Notes under the pieces: model-generated
What the model was told of the DNA's origin: nothing
Seen by the model: the letters and a program-made list of their open reading frames with translations, nothing else
Database searches by the model: none
Program-made: the position numbers and the translations under genes
Shown: piece by piece, positions 43,871 to 53,733 of the stretch
Position numbering within the stretch: position 1 is the stretch's first letter
Layout: the number at the start of each line of letters is the position of its first letter
From: Tragulus kanchil
Lineage: Eukaryota > Chordata > Mammalia > Artiodactyla > Tragulidae
Direction: 5' to 3'
Assembly: GCA_022376925.1 (NCBI GenBank)
Contig: JAIOJX010000005.1
Location: 156,193,501 to 156,257,500, forward strand
Length of the DNA stretch: 64,000 nucleotides

Positions 43871-45650
43871 CAGAAAGGGAACCCTCCCACACCATTCATG
43901 GGAATGTAAATTGGTACAGCTACTATGGAGGACAGTATGGATGTCCCTTAAAAAGCTAAAAATAGAACTGCCATATGACCCAGCAATCCCACTCCTGGAC
44001 ATACACCTGGAGAAAACCATAATTCGAAAAGATCCGCACACCCCAGTGTTCACAGCAGCACTATGGACAACAGCCAAGACATAGAAGCAACCTATGTATC
44101 CATCAACAGAGGAATGGATGAAGAGATCTGATAGACATACACAGTGGAGTATTACTCAGTCATAAAAAGAATGAAATAATGCCATTCGTAGCCCCCGGGA
44201 TAGACCAAGAAATTATCATACTAAGTGATGTCAGTTAGAGAAAGACAAATATCATATATCATCACTTACATGTGGAATCTTTAAAAATGATACACATGAA
44301 CAGATTTACAAAACAGAAACAGACTTACAGACACAGAAAACAAACTAAAGGTTACCAAAGAGAAAAGATGGGAGGGGATAAATTAGGAGTTAGGGATTAA
44401 TATATACACACTATTAGATATAAAACAGATAATCAACAGAGACCTATTGTAAAGCACAAGGAACTCTATTCAGTATTCTATGATAACCTATATGGGAAAA
44501 GAATCTGAAGAATAGATATTTACGTGTAACTGAATCACTTTGTACCTGAAACCCCTCAAGGGGCGACAGAGAAGGGGCACCAGGGCGCTTTCCCCTTTGC
44601 CTCTGCCTGGCCTGTCTGCACAGAGCAGGGTCGCTCCTCTACCGTCCACTCACTGTGCGGCCCTTGGAGGACAGCCTAGTGGTAAGGAGCCAGAACTCAG
44701 GAGTTAGGCTGCCAGAGTGCAGATCCCAGCCTCACTGATCTGCTGTGCTATCTTTGGTAAGTTACTTTACCTCTCTGTGCCTCTGTGTCCCCAGTGGAAA
44801 ATGTGAATAACAGTAATTTGCCTCCTAAGATAGTTACAGGGCTCAAGTATATGGTGATCAGGGTCATGCCTGGCTCGCAGCAAGTACTGTGTAAGGAGCA
44901 GTAATCGTTCACCTTCTCGGTGAGATTGCTTAAAATAACCCTTCATCCATGTGCAGAAAGGGAACCCTCCCACACCATTCATGGGAATGTAAATTGGTAC
45001 AGCTACTATGGAGGACAGTATGGATGTCCCTTAAAAAGCTAAAAATAGAACTGCCATATGACCCAGCAATCCCACTCCTGGACATACACCTGGAGAAAAC
45101 CATAATTCGAAAAGATCCGCACACCCCAGTGTTCACAGCAGCACTATGGACAACAGCCAAGACATAGAAGCAACCTATGTATCCATCAACAGAGGAATGG
45201 ATGAAGAGATCTGATAGACATACACAGTGGAGTATTACTCAGTCATAAAAAGAATGAAATAATGCCATTCGTAGCCCCCGGGATAGACCAAGAAATTATC
45301 ATACTAAGTGATGTCAGTTAGAGAAAGACAAATATCATATATCATCACTTACATGTGGAATCTTTAAAAATGATACACATGAACAGATTTACAAAACAGA
45401 AACAGACTTACAGACACAGAAAACAAACTAAAGGTTACCAAAGAGAAAAGATGGGAGGGGATAAATTAGGAGTTAGGGATTAATATATACACACTATTAG
45501 ATATAAAACAGATAATCAACAGAGACCTATTGTAAAGCACAAGGAACTCTATTCAGTATTCTATGATAACCTATATGGGAAAAGAATCTGAAGAATAGAT
45601 ATATGTTTACGTGTAACTGAATCACTTTTCTGTACACCTGAAACTAACAC
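43464..45650. repeat. Adjacent direct duplication 15 (43464-44550 and 44551-45650)
   Basis: The offset is 1,087 bp, dropping to 1,083 within 100 bp because copy 2 has lost one base in each of four homopolymers (G5, G5, C5, C3). The tail of copy 1 is contracted ('ctttgtacctgaaaccc' where copy 2 has 'cttttctgtacacctgaaac'). Confidence 0.9.
43870..44550 (+). repeat. Upstream copy of the L1 3' end, cut by a junction
   Basis: Same L1 as 44953-45707 but ending at the assembly junction, missing the final 3' UTR bases. Confidence 0.85.
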
Positions 45651-45707
45651 AACATTGTAAATCAACTATATTCCCATATAAAATAAAAAGTTTTAAAATA
45701 AAAAATT
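44953..45707 (+). pseudogene. L1 3' end with dead ORF2 C-terminal fragment
   Basis: The frame from 44949 to 45167 encodes about 70 residues of the L1 ORF2p C-terminal region, including '[19 protein letters not shown]'. It stops where intact ORF2p continues, so it is decayed. Downstream come 'ggagtattactcagtcataa', the ruminant 3' UTR and 'gtaaatcaactatattccc' with an A-rich end at about 45707. No reverse transcriptase or endonuclease domain is present. Confidence 0.85.
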
Positions 45708-45894
45708 AAATGCATTAATATGCAGGGAATTTAGTCACTGATGAATATGCAGAAGCAGAAATAATAAAAGGTATAAAGTTAAAAAAAAAAGCCTCTTCTG
45801 GCACCATCCATTCCTTCTTCTCTTCTCATCTTCTACACACATCTATTACCATGCGAGATGCTATGCACTTTCTCTCTCTCTCTACCTGAGATGG

Positions 45895-46110
45895 ACGTCC
45901 CCAGTGGCTCTGCAGCAAAGAATCTGCCTGCCAAAGCAGGAGATGCAGGAGACGTGAGTTCAGTCCCTGAGTCAGGAAGATCCCCTGGAGGAGGAAATGG
46001 CAACCCACTCCAGTATTCCTGCCTGGAAAATCCTATGGACAGAGGAGCCTGGGGGCTACAGTCCACGGGGTTGCAACGAGTCAGACACAACTGAGCACAC
46101 AACAATTTCA
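45895..46110 (+). repeat. Bov-tA SINE (first of three)
   Basis: 'gaatctgcctgccaaagcag', 'gatcccctggaggaggaaat', 'tattcctgcctggaaaatcc' and 'caacgagtcagacacaactg'. Its 3' half resembles that of the second copy, its 5' half does not. Confidence 0.95.
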
Positions 46111-46732
46111 ACCTGAGATATTTTTGTCCATCCACAGTGCCCAGAATTACTGCCTAGCATATAGCAGACACTGTTTAATAAAGAATAAATACAGAAACTT
46201 TTCTTACAGATTGTATGAATTTCCCAGGTGGCACAGCTGGTAAAGAATTTGCCTGCTAATGCAGGAGGCACAAGAGATGCGGGTTCGATCAATGGGTCGG
46301 GAAGATCCCCTGGAGAAGGAAATGGCAATCCACTCCAGTATTCCTGCCTGGAAAATCCTATGAACAGAGGAGCCTGGCAGGCTACAATCCAAAGGGCAGC
46401 AAAGAGTCAGACACAACTGAGCACACAACAATTTCAACCTGAGATATTTTTGTCCATCCACAGTGCCCAGAATTACTGCCTAGCATATAGCAGACACTGT
46501 TTAATAAAGAATAAATACAGAAACTTTTCTTACAGATTGTATGAATTTCCCAGGTGGCACAGCTGGTAAAGAATTTGCCTGCTAATGCAGGAGGCACAAG
46601 AGATGCGGGTTCGATCAATGGGTTGGGAAGATCCCCTGGAGTAGGAAATGGCAACCCACTCCAGTATTCTTGCCAGGGAAGTCCCATGGACAGAGAACCC
46701 TGGAGGGCTATAGTCCACAGGGTCGCAAAGAG
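46081..46732 (+). repeat. 326-bp tandem repeat bounded by Bov-tA elements
   Basis: Units start at 46081 and 46407. Each holds a Bov-tA 3' end, a spacer of about 110 bp ('gatatttttgtccatccaca') and a Bov-tA 5' half. They match for at least 200 bp. The Bov-tA at 46217-46430 has a 5' half like the third copy (46543-46745) and a 3' half like the first, which fits unequal exchange between SINEs. It differs in size from the ~1.1 kb series. Confidence 0.8.
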
Positions 46733-46922
46733 TCAGACATGACTGAGCACTGTTTACAGCCCCAGGCAGATAACGTAACTCCACACGCCTCACTTTATTC
46801 ACCAGGAAAATGGGATTAACATGAGGACACAACGAGCTCACACTTGTGAATATGCCCACTTCGGCCCTTGGTATACAGTGGCTGGAGGCTGGCTGATCTG
46901 GGAGGACCAGTCTCAGCCTGAC

Positions 46923-47685
46923 TCAAGCAGGGCCTGCAATGGTTAATCCCCGAATCTCTTCCCCAATGGCAAGGTTAGATGGACTGCAAGGCCACTGGCA
47001 GCTGTCCAGGTGGGGAAGAGATGTCAGAGGTGGACGCCTTTGGAGCGGCCCTGGTCCTGATACGGGGTCCTGACCCCGGCAGCTGGAGTCTCTCCCCACC
47101 CTCTCCTGCTGGGAGACACTGCCGCAGCCTGGAGCATTTCGGGTGCAGGAGCCGAGCGGTGGGAACCTCTCTGCCTGCCTGGGTCCCACGCCACATCCTG
47201 GCCCTGGGGGAGGTGGGCCCAAGGCCGGGCCTAGCTTCCCAGCCATTCCCAGGCGGCCTGCTCTCCTGCAGGCCCAGCTGGGAGGACTGAACCAGAGGCC
47301 CGTAGGGGCAGGTCTGTCCCTCCGCACTACCTCGTCCCATGAGGAAGGAGACACAGGCCTCAGCTTAAGGAGGGCCTGCATTCACAGCTCAGTTCTCTTG
47401 TCCCTGAACTCTACTTGCCTTCCCAGTCCAGGGGAGGGATTGTGTTCAGAGCCAGATGAGCCTCATCTGGTCAAGTCACAGAGAGGACACCCAAAAGAGC
47501 TGACTCCATCCAGGGTCTTCTCCCATTTCCCCCAGTGTTCCAGCTTTCTGGCAGCTTCCCCAAGAGTCCATCCCTCTCCAAGACTGACCCAGAAAGAGAT
47601 GAAAACAGATGTGCAAGCTTAGGGTGGATGGGGAAGAAGAATAGATGAAACCAAGCATCTACCCCATGGCTCATTCATTCCACAG
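46923..47685. other. GC-rich stretch, no gene recognised (copy at 48007-48770)
   Basis: Frames of 100-160 codons are open in several phases on both strands (for example 46923-47381 minus and 47143-47622 plus), as expected of GC-rich DNA. No splice-bounded exon or protein family recognised. Confidence 0.4.
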
Positions 47686-47689
47686 TCAC

Positions 47690-47760
47690 ATATGGAAGCC
47701 CCTCTCCATGCCAGGCACGGCTGGCTGCAGGGTGTGGCCATGAATTAAGACAGAAACCAG
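47690..47760 (-). repeat. L2 3' end fragment
   Basis: 'ctcattcattccacagtcac' and 'ccatgccaggcacggctggc' then 'ggccatgaattaagacag' follow antisense L2. Confidence 0.6.
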
Positions 47761-47905
47761 GGATTTTCTTGATGGTCCAGTCTAAGACACCACACTCTCA
47801 ATGCATGGGGGCCCGGTTTGATCCCTGATCAAGAAACCAGACCCTACATGCCCATGTCACAACTATAAGACCCTGCATACTGCAACTAAGACTGAGCGCA
47901 GCCCA
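47761..47905 (+). repeat. CHR-type SINE, complete copy at about 48845-49013
   Basis: 'gggattttcttgatggtcca', 'ggtttgatccctgatcaaga' and 'ctgcatactgcaactaagac'. The upstream copy is cut at the assembly junction. Confidence 0.8.
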
Positions 47906-49013
47906 TAAGGACACAACGAGCTCACACTTGTGAATATGCCCACTTCGGCCCTTGGTATACAGTGGCTGGAGGCTGGCTGATCTGGGAGGACCAGTCTCAG
48001 CCTGACTCAAGCAGGGCCTGCAATGGTTAATCCCCGAATCTCTTCCCCAATGGCAAGGTTAGATGGACTGCAAGGCCACTGGCAGCTGTCCAGGTGGGGA
48101 AGAGATGTCAGAGGTGGACGCCTTTGGAGCGGCCCTGGTCCTGATACGGGGTCCTGACCCCGGCAGCTGGAGTCTCTCCCCACCCTCTCCTGCTGGGAGA
48201 CACTGCCGCAGCCTGGAGCATTTGGGGTGCAGGAGCCGAGCGGTGGGAACCTCTCTGCCTGCCTGGGTCCCACGCCACATCCTGGCCCTGGGGGAGGTGG
48301 GCCCAAGGCCGGGCCTAGCTTCCCAGCCATTCCCAGGCGGCCTGCTCTCCTGCAGGCCCAGCTGGGAGGACTGAACCAGAGGCCCGTAGGGGCAGGTCTG
48401 TCCCTCCGCACTACCTCGTCCCATGAGGAAGGAGACACAGGCCTCAGCTTAAGGAGGGCCTGCATTCACAGCTCAGTTCTCTTGTCCCTGAACTCTACTT
48501 GCCTTCCCAGTCCAGGGGAGGGATTGTGTTCAGAGCCAGATGAGCCTCATCTGGTCAAGTCACAGAGAGGACACCCAAAAGAGCTGACTCCATCCAGGGT
48601 CTTCTCCCATTTCCCCCAGTGTTCCAGCTTTCTGGCAGCTTCCCCAAGAGTCCATCCCTCTCCAAGACTGACCCAGAAAGAGATGAAAACAGATGTGCAA
48701 GCTTAGGGTGGATGGGGAAGAAGAATAGATGAAACCAAGCATCTACCCCATGGCTCATTCATTCCACAGTCACATATGGAAGCCCCTCTCCATGCCAGGC
48801 ACGGCTGGCTGCAGGGTGTGGCCATGAATTAAGACAGAAACCAGGGATTTTCTTGATGGTCCAGTCTAAGACACCACACTCTCAATGCATGGGGGCCCGG
48901 TTTGATCCCTGATCAAGAAACCAGACCCTACATGCCCATGTCACAACTATAAGACCCTGCATACTGCAACTAAGACTGAGCGCAGCCAAACACATAAGTA
49001 TTTTAACAAACAG

Positions 49014-49972
49014 AAAACACAGACCTGGTTACCAAAAGGGCTCTCTGTGGGTAAGAGAAGAGAGGTCCATGGGTAAGCAGGTTTGAAGGGGGCAAAGCCG
49101 TGCAAGGGCATGGTGGGGGTCTAGGGGAGGGGTCTTGAACATGCACTGGGGAAGATGGGAGGGCTGAGAAACTGCAAGGGTGATACCAAAGTGCTTCTCG
49201 CAAGCAACATCTTGGGGAAGAACTCAGAGGCTGATGAATGGAAAAAGAATACCTCTCACCAAGAGGGCAGGTCAGAATAGCCTTGGAAGAGGGGCACTGG
49301 CCTCAGCTCCCAGCCTCCGTCTTCAGGGATTTCCACTAGGAAACAAACCCCTTGAGGGCAGAGACATGGTCAGGCTATACCCTCAGAGCTTATTAGAACA
49401 GGGATGGACACACGCGGGAAGCACTCAGCCAGTGAACCTAAAAATGCTGGTGCATAAACAAACTCACTCCTGACCCTCAGCAACCGCTGCTCTCCTCTGA
49501 TCCCCCTGGCCTTCTTGTGAGTTGACATTACCCAGTTTCCTCCTGATAAGCATGAACAGCTAGACCCACTAGAACTCTCTAACTGGGGCCAAATAAGGTG
49601 TTTCCTTAGTCTCCAGCACACGTGCTGGTCACAGGCACAAACAGTGGGGTCCTCCCCAAGGGCTGCCAGAATCACCATGGCCAAGCAGAGCCAACAGCTG
49701 TCACACCTCAGTCTCTAGAGAAGGACAGCATAGTGCTGCCATGCAGGCCAGGCCTGGGTTCCCTGCAGGCCCATCATCCCCACTCCCAGCCATGGAATGG
49801 ATATGCAGGCGGCGGGACTGATGAGCAAGCTCTGTTCAGACACCACCCTGAAGCTGGGTCCCAGGGAGATGGCCCAAACACCAACCACTCCTGCCTGCTT
49901 CCCTCTCAGTGGAAGACTGCAAAGAGCACCAGTTCCCTTCACGTGTCATTTGGCCGATATGTAATGAAGACC
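49014..49972. other. No gene recognised; possible L2 at about 49330-49440
   Basis: Mixed sequence. 'ccccttgagggcagagacat' with 'gcactcagccagtga' resembles a sense L2 3' end. A frame at 49622-50044 runs into the next SINE and is not credible. Confidence 0.4.
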
Positions 49973-50219
49973 TGCTACATGTTAGGCTTCCCTGGTGGCT
50001 CAAGCAGTAAAGAATCTGCCTGCAATGCAGGAGACCTAGGTTAGATCCCAGGGTCAGGAAGATCCCCTTGAGACTAAAATAGCAACCCACCCCAGTATTT
50101 CTGCCTAGAGAATTCCATGGACAGAGGAGCCTGGCAGACTCCAGTTCATGGGGTCACAAAGGGTCAGACACAACTGAGAAACTAACACTTTCACATTCTC
50201 TTTCTTGCTATGTGCTAGA
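49973..50219 (+). repeat. Bov-tA SINE inserted in an L2
   Basis: The SINE occupies about 49985-50206: 'gcttccctggtggctcaagc', 'aagaatctgcctgcaatgca', 'gaggagcctggcagactcca'. Flanks 'tgctacatgttag' and 'tgctatgtgctag' are a possible diverged target-site duplication. Beyond it 'accctgtcactgggactagg' and 'gaatccttgccttctggaag' continue an antisense L2. Confidence 0.8.
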
Positions 50220-50945
50220 CCCTGTCACTGGGACTAGGAAAGCCCAGATGAACTTGTTGGAATCCTTGCCTTCTGGAAGCATCTGGTTTAGCAAGAGCCA
50301 AGCAGAATAGTGGTTTCCAAGCAACCTGTTAAGTGCTATATCAGGGGTAGGTCTGCTGGGGCAGAAGGAAGACAGCTTCACCTCCCTAAAACTGGGGGGA
50401 GGGACTTTACAGAAGTGGGGGTGTTTGAACTCAGTCTTGAGGGACAGGGAGGTACTTCACTGGGTAGCAACCTTCAGGCACAGCAGACTGGAGGGGAGGA
50501 GTGAGGATACAGCTGGTGAGAGGCAGTGGGGCATGCAGTTGGGTGTAGCCAGACCTGACAAGTAGCCCAGGGCTTGGATGTGAGGGGACCACCCTCCCTG
50601 GACTCTGAAACTGGGTTTAGGATATTCCAAATTCTCCTCAGATCCATGAAGAGAATTCAAAGCTCAGACCAAGGAGGGCAAAGGGAAGCATCCAGAGACA
50701 GAGGCCCTGAACAGCAGCTCAGGCTCATGCCCCTCAGCCAGCCAGGCACAGGGGTGTCTCAGTGTACCCCCACTCAGAGAGCCAAGGCTGAGGGCCACTG
50801 TTCTCTGAGGGACCAAGTGCCATTTCACAAGCTTGGGTGCAAAAATATGACCCTGGAAAAGACTACCATACTCTGCTTCTGGATGGTTCCACCCCCTGGC
50901 TGCCTGCTCTGACTACCCTTCTGGGGGCTCCCTCAAGGCTGCTGG
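50220..50945. other. No gene recognised
   Basis: G-rich single-copy-looking sequence following the L2 remnant. Frame 50574-50912 shows no family features. Confidence 0.4.
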
Positions 50946-51436
50946 GAACCACAGGATTTTTTAAAATTTGATTTATTATTAATTGGAGGATAATTACAAT
51001 CTTGTGATGGTTTCTGCCATACATCATCATGAATCAACCATAGGAATACGTATGTCCCTTCCCTCTTGAACCTCCCTTCCACCTCCCATCCCACCCCACC
51101 CCTCCAGGTTGCCACTGAGCACTGGTGTGAGCTCTGCATCATACAGCAAATTTCCACTGGCTATCTGTGTTGCCTATGGTGATATATACATTCCCAGGCT
51201 ACTCTCTCAACTTGTCCCACCCTCTCCTTACCGACCCAGAGTCCACAAGTCTGGCCTCTATGTCTGCATCTCCACTGCTGCACTACAAATGGGTACATCA
51301 GTACCATTCTTCTGGATTCCACAGATGTGCATTCATATACCCTATTCGCTTTTCTCTTCCTGACTTCGCTCTGTACAAGAGGCTGTAGGTTCATCCACCT
51401 CATTAGAACTGGCTCAAATGCAGGGAAGCACAGGAT
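50946..51436 (-). mobile_element. L1 3' end with target-site duplication
   Basis: The antisense L1 3' UTR/ORF2 end runs 50958-51424: 'aattggaggataattacaat', 'ggtttctgccatacatcatc', 'catcagtaccattcttctgg', 'cctcattagaactggctcaa'. Flanks 'gaaccacaggat' (50946-50957) and 'gaagcacaggat' (51425-51436) match at 11 of 12 bases. Confidence 0.9.
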
Positions 51437-53261
51437 GTTGAGAGTGGAGGTGACTACCCTTTTCAAGACCACTTTGAGAAGAGAAAACTGAGAGGAGAAA
51501 CCTGAAGTCTGAGAAGCAAGGCCACTTGCCCCTGGAAAAAAGCAAACTCATGAGAGCCCATGGCTAGAACCCTATCCTAAAAATTCTCAGCAAGAACTCG
51601 TCTTTTCCCACTGGAGTGGAATGGTGGACCAACCTAGCTTTAGTTCTTCAGTTCTTGGTTTCCTCTAAGTAGTTTCTACTGAAGACACTGTGTATAAAAC
51701 AATGACTACCAAAAATGGAACAAATAAAAAATGTTGAAAACCTTCACCCAAATTCCTCAGTGAACATCTCCCCTAAAGACTGTAAATCCTGTGAGAGCCT
51801 CTTCCTCTGGATAATGTTCCCTATATTCTAGAAACAAATTCACAACTTCTCCTGGTCTTTCTCTTTGAAGTCTGGAGAATATTTAGAAACTCTTTAAAGA
51901 AGAGGTGGTCTCCCGAACAATCGGTTCAAAAGGTTCTGACCTGCTGAGTGGATGTTACAGAGAGCTGTGACTTCGCACACGATTAGCATAATTTTCATCT
52001 ACCATCAGTACGCTTTCCTATATGCCATACCTCATTTTAAGTATATTTTCCTTAATTAAAAAAAATTTCCTTAATTTCCACATGCAAATGGTCCTAAGGC
52101 AAAGTGAGAAAAATTAGCCACAGAAACTGAAAACAAACAAACCCACTTGCTGTCCAGGGATTTGGGAGTTTGGGGAAGATCAAGCGTCATTTTGAATAGG
52201 TTTTCCAGAAAATAAGAGCTATTGGTCATACCAGTTACACAACAGAAGGAATGACTTGGAAATGAAAAAGGAAATAAAAAAGGATAGAAGCGAGAGAGGA
52301 AATGGAAAAAAAGAAAAACAGAGAAAGATTTGAAATTCCTCTCAAAATGTCAAATGACTTCTGTCCCACTTTAGAGCAAGGATACTCACTTTTTGAGAGA
52401 TACGTTTACCCCAAATGACCCCACACCAGCTCACAGAACCTGGTCTTGCCCTGTGAGTGAAGTAGCCATTACTTAGGCAGAGCAAGGAACCCTGAGATTC
52501 CCCTAGTGATAAGGGGAAGGCTCTCAAAAGTCAAAGTGTATCTGCCACCAGCTCTTGATAATCTGGACAGTTAAAATAAGAACTGGCCTTTCAACCCCTA
52601 CTTCCCCAGGCTGAGCAGAAGCTAATCAAGTCTTTGTTATTTCTCCCCAGCATCTTTTCAGGGAGCCAGATACCTGGGCAGCAGGCAGGATGGGCCAAGA
52701 CGGACATCCAGGAAAGGAAGCCAGGTTCATGGAGCCAGGCTGGGTATGAATATGTTTTATTCAATATTTACCGACATGCCTACACCTTCCGGAGACACAT
52801 TTTACGTGTGCCTCATCCCCATTTCTCATTAGAAACCAGGTTCACAAAGGTCAGATAATTGGCCCTGGACTGTTCAGTACTGGTAGAGCAGGACTGGGTC
52901 CCCATCCTGCTGTCCTCTGCCCGAAGGCAACAGGACCACTGTGTGCAGTGTCCAGCTGGGCAGGAGAGTCCCACTTCCATGGAGACGTGTGGCTCCAACA
53001 GTGGCCGCAGGGACAGCACACCTGGGAGAGAAGGTGCAGCCATGCTCCCGCACTGCCCAGAGGCCCAATTTCAATTCCTACAGATGCCAAAATTATTTGG
53101 CATGATTTCCTATGCCAGGGAAGGTTGTTGGTGGAGGCCTGACATCTCTTCCTGGTACCATAGAGAAGGTGGGCAAGGGAGGTGATGAACAGGCTGCTTC
53201 TGCAACAATATACTAATATTAGTTACATTAGACAGTGTATTAAAACGCAGAGACTACTTTG
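51437..53261. other. No gene recognised; longest artefact-free unassigned stretch
   Basis: AT-richer in 51600-52350, GC-richer after 52560. Only short frames occur (for example 52859-53185 plus, overlapped by minus frames). No repeats recognised, so it may be old single-copy DNA. Confidence 0.4.
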
Positions 53262-53733
53262 CCTAGGAAGGTCTGTATAGTCAAAGCGGTGGTTTTTCCA
53301 GTAGTCACATATGGATGTGAGAGTTGGACCATAAAGGAGGCTGAGTGCTAAAGAGTTGATGCCTTTGAAATGTGATGTTGGAGAAGATTCTTGAGAGTCC
53401 CTTGGACTGCAAGGAGGTCAAATCAGTCAATCCTAAAGGAAATCAATCCTGAATATTCATTGGAAGGATCGATGCTGAAGTTGAATCTCCACTGCTTCGG
53501 TCACCTGATGTGAAGAGATGACTCACTGGAAAAGACCCTGATGCTGGGAAGACAGAAGGCAGAAGGAGAAGGGGACGACAAAGGACGAGATGGTTGGATG
53601 GCTTCATCGACTCAATGGACGTGAGTTTCAATAAGCTCTAGGAGATGGAGAAGGACAGGGAAGCCTGGTGTGCTGCAGTCCATGGGATTGCAAAGAGTTG
53701 GACACGACTGAGTGAGTAAACAACCACCACCCT
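53262..53733 (+). mobile_element. BovB LINE 3' end; tail repeated at 54836-54942
   Basis: 'gtagtcacatatggatgtga', 'gagagttggaccataaagga', 'ttggagaagattcttgagag', 'ctgatgctgggaagacagaa', 'gcaaagagttggacacgact' follow the BovB 3' region. 5'-truncated, with no intact frame. Its last 107 bp reappear at the start of copy 2 of the next duplication. Confidence 0.9.

Larger units (their letters stand above)
46822..48988. repeat. Adjacent direct duplication 16 (46822-47904 and 47906-48988)
   Basis: The offset is exactly 1,084 bp over the whole block, with one base change seen ('catttcgggtg' against 'catttggggtg'). Copy 1 stops inside a CHR SINE that copy 2 completes to about 49013. Confidence 0.9.

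Noticed and set aside
43866..45167. A functional L1 ORF2 gene
   Set aside because: Only about 70 residues of the C-terminus remain, with no upstream endonuclease or reverse transcriptase.
46228..46742. Plus-strand frames with 'SGRSPGEGNGNPLQYSCLENP'-type peptides
   Set aside because: This peptide is the known by-product of translating Bov-tA; it recurs at every Bov-tA in the window.
46081..46745. CRISPR-like spaced repeats
   Set aside because: The repeated parts are SINEs with a duplicated spacer in mammalian DNA; no short regular repeats or cas genes.
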